Positions 5,004 through 5,859 of a stretch of 5,859 bases of DNA are shown here, piece by piece. Positions within the stretch are counted from its first letter, which is position 1, and every line of letters starts with the position of its first letter. Location: the NCBI GenBank assembly GCA_027064665.1, contig JAMOPH010000400.1, forward strand, positions 1 through 5,859. The letters run 5' to 3'. This DNA comes from a bacterium (GTDB lineage Bacteria; UBP14; UBA6098; B30-G16). A program made the position numbers and the translations under genes. Under the pieces are notes generated by a model that was not told the DNA's origin, did no database searches, and saw only the letters and a list, made by a program, of their open reading frames with translations.

Positions 5004-5666
5004 ATGTCCGGGACGACCAAATTCCCAAAACCCGACCCAAAATTCGCCTACTGGCACGGGATAGACCGCACCAAAATCCCGTGGTATCCCACAATTGATG
5101 AGGACCGATGTATCGGCTGCAAACTGTGCTTTGTCTCCTGCGGGCGAAATGTGTTTGATTTTGACGAGAAAAGGAAAAAAGCGGTGGTCGCAAAGCCGTA
5201 TAATTGTATGGTCGGCTGTTCAACCTGCGCAACTATATGCCCATCACAGGCAATCTCATTCCCGGACAAGGAAATTGTCCACAAGATAGAGCGGGAAGAA
5301 AAGATTCTGGCAAAAATACAGAAAAAAGCCCGCGAGAAAAAACTCAAACTTGACCTTGAGAAAATCCGCAATCAGGTCGTGGAATCCATCTCAAAGGCGA
5401 GAACAAAGGCATCATATCAAATTGTCGGGCACATTCTGGAACAGAAAATTTTTGAGAAACTTATGGATGCGGTCGCCGACTGCCCGGTGGATATCGTTGA
5501 CATAAAGATAAACTCGCCGTCGCTGAAGGGATGCTGGAACCTCAATGCGCCGTCTATGGCGGAATTCACTGTGGTCTCCACCGAGATGGAGGACATCACC
5601 CCGTGTCTGGACAAAGTTGACGAGGTCATTGACCGGGCGGGGGCAATAGTGGTGAAAAAGGAATAG
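5004..5666 (+). CDS. 2[4Fe-4S] ferredoxin with a long C-terminal extension
   Basis: The N-terminal 90 residues are a bacterial-type double-cluster ferredoxin, a soluble electron carrier. The first motif is C36-x2-C39-x2-C42-x3-C46. The second is C68-x3-C72-x2-C75-x3-C79-P80, with a characteristic YNCMVGC segment and AISFP after it. C68-x3-C72 is one residue longer than the classical C-x2-C spacing. Residues 90-135 are strongly charged and probably helical. Residues 136-220 form a further, apparently folded domain that includes DCPVDIVDIKI (159-169) and GCWNL (176-180), with cysteines at 160, 177 and 201. I do not recognise it. At 220 residues it is much longer than a simple ferredoxin of 55-100 residues. 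The gene follows padR by 23 bases with an excellent ribosome site and is probably the regulated effector of the operon. Its electron partner is not in view. Confidence 0.88.
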   Translation: MSGTTKFPKPDPKFAYWHGIDRTKIPWYPTIDEDRCIGCKLCFVSCGRNVFDFDEKRKKAVVAKPYNCMVGCSTCATICPSQAISFPDKEIVHKIEREEKILAKIQKKAREKKLKLDLEKIRNQVVESISKARTKASYQIVGHILEQKIFEKLMDAVADCPVDIVDIKINSPSLKGCWNLNAPSMAEFTVVSTEMEDITPCLDKVDEVIDRAGAIVVKKE

Positions 5667-5715
5667 CCAAAATATCCCACAGCATCACAGAAATCGGGGG
5701 GCGCATATATAAAGT

Positions 5716-5735
5716 CCGCCGGCAGGTATGGGCGG
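5716..5735 (-). terminator. Possible weak terminator after the right-edge minus-strand gene
   Basis: CCGCC and GGCGG arms of 5 bases enclose a 10-base loop, immediately after the TGA of the partial minus-strand frame. On the minus strand the hairpin is followed by ACTTTATATAT, a poor T-rich tract. It would lie between two convergent genes. The stem is short, so confidence is low. Confidence 0.3.
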
Positions 5736-5859
5736 TCAGTTCCAGCAGACGCCTATGTATGCCGCAAAGCCCCGGGGGGCTATCTCCCCCGGGGGAACAA
5801 TCTCCGTGCCGCTGACACTCATCCCATCATAGGCGAGTTCTTCGCCGTCGTAGTATGTC
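5736..5859 (-). CDS. Partial CDS, C-terminal 40 residues of an unrecognised protein
   Basis: A frame open at the right edge of the window runs leftward to a TGA at 5736-5738. The visible residues begin TYYDGEELAYDGMSVSG and end GFAAYIGVCWN; the first base of the edge codon is missing. Wobble positions are G+C-rich as in ffh and xdhC, and the frame ends just before a possible terminator hairpin convergent with the ferredoxin gene. These points support a real gene. I recognise no family. The short length makes it uncertain, and a 34-codon plus-strand frame overlaps the same bases. Confidence 0.5.
   Translation of the reverse strand, partial: TYYDGEELAYDGMSVSGTEIVPPGEIAPRGFAAYIGVCWN
5770..5794 (+). 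repeat. GC-only inverted repeat within the right-edge frame
   Basis: CCCCGGGGG (5770-5778) and CCCCCGGGG (5786-5794) are perfect inverted copies with a 7-base loop. Each arm is itself almost palindromic. On the minus strand it falls in the partial coding frame, at a Pro-Pro-Gly and Pro-Arg-Gly stretch. No T-tract follows on either strand, so it is not a terminator. Confidence 0.7.

Noticed and set aside
5729..5833. A 34-codon plus-strand frame at the right end starting at ATG 5729
   Set aside because: The minus-strand frame over the same bases is open to the window edge and ends in a plausible position. The plus-strand frame is short and without recognisable character.
1..5859. CRISPR arrays, insertion sequences, retrons or phage genes
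   Set aside because: No regularly spaced repeats, transposase or reverse transcriptase motifs, or terminal repeats with target duplications were seen. The only repeats are the regulatory and hairpin repeats listed.

Overview
The window is bacterial chromosome. The evidence is a bacterial-type SRP protein (Ffh), the condensin-associated protein ScpB, Shine-Dalgarno sequences and sigma70-like promoter boxes. The backbone genes (ffh, scpB, xdhC, padR, ferredoxin) are GC-rich at wobble positions. A spot count of 2041-2100 gives 34 of 60 G+C. Two patches are much poorer in G+C: the methyltransferase at the left edge (33 of 120 in the first 120 bases) and the nucleotidyltransferase near 4000 (18 of 60 in 4021-4080). 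Both look acquired by transfer. I cannot name the phylum from this sequence; an uncultured lineage is possible but not shown.

Left part, minus strand: ffh (2791 to 1466) and scpB (1441 to 896) are 24 bases apart and read as one operon. Forty-two bases after scpB comes a beta-class, probably N4-cytosine, DNA methyltransferase that runs off the left edge. Ffh is the signal-recognition-particle GTPase and ScpB supports chromosome segregation. The methyltransferase has no visible restriction partner, but its downstream neighbour lies outside the window.

Middle, plus strand: a 143-base divergent intergenic region separates ffh from a tRNA with anticodon CAT (2935-3008). An XdhC/CoxI-family molybdoenzyme maturation protein starts only 17 bases after the tRNA. 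Its stop codon is followed at once by a sigma70-like promoter for a small MNT-type nucleotidyltransferase of the HepT/MntA toxin-antitoxin class. The toxin gene that should follow survives only as an ATGA-overlapping start plus the last roughly 35 codons in another frame. The antitoxin also carries Asn in place of the first catalytic Asp. The module looks decayed.

Right part, plus strand: a 207-base regulatory region holds a long nested dyad, a sigma70-like promoter and two tandem PadR-type operator boxes (T/A-TGT-N8-ACAT). It precedes a two-gene operon: a PadR-family repressor with two pairs of cysteines, then a 2[4Fe-4S] ferredoxin with a long C-terminal extension I do not recognise. The operator layout predicts an autoregulated, possibly redox- or metal-responsive operon. 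This is the most interesting functional unit in the window. A partial reading frame of unknown function enters on the minus strand from the right edge.
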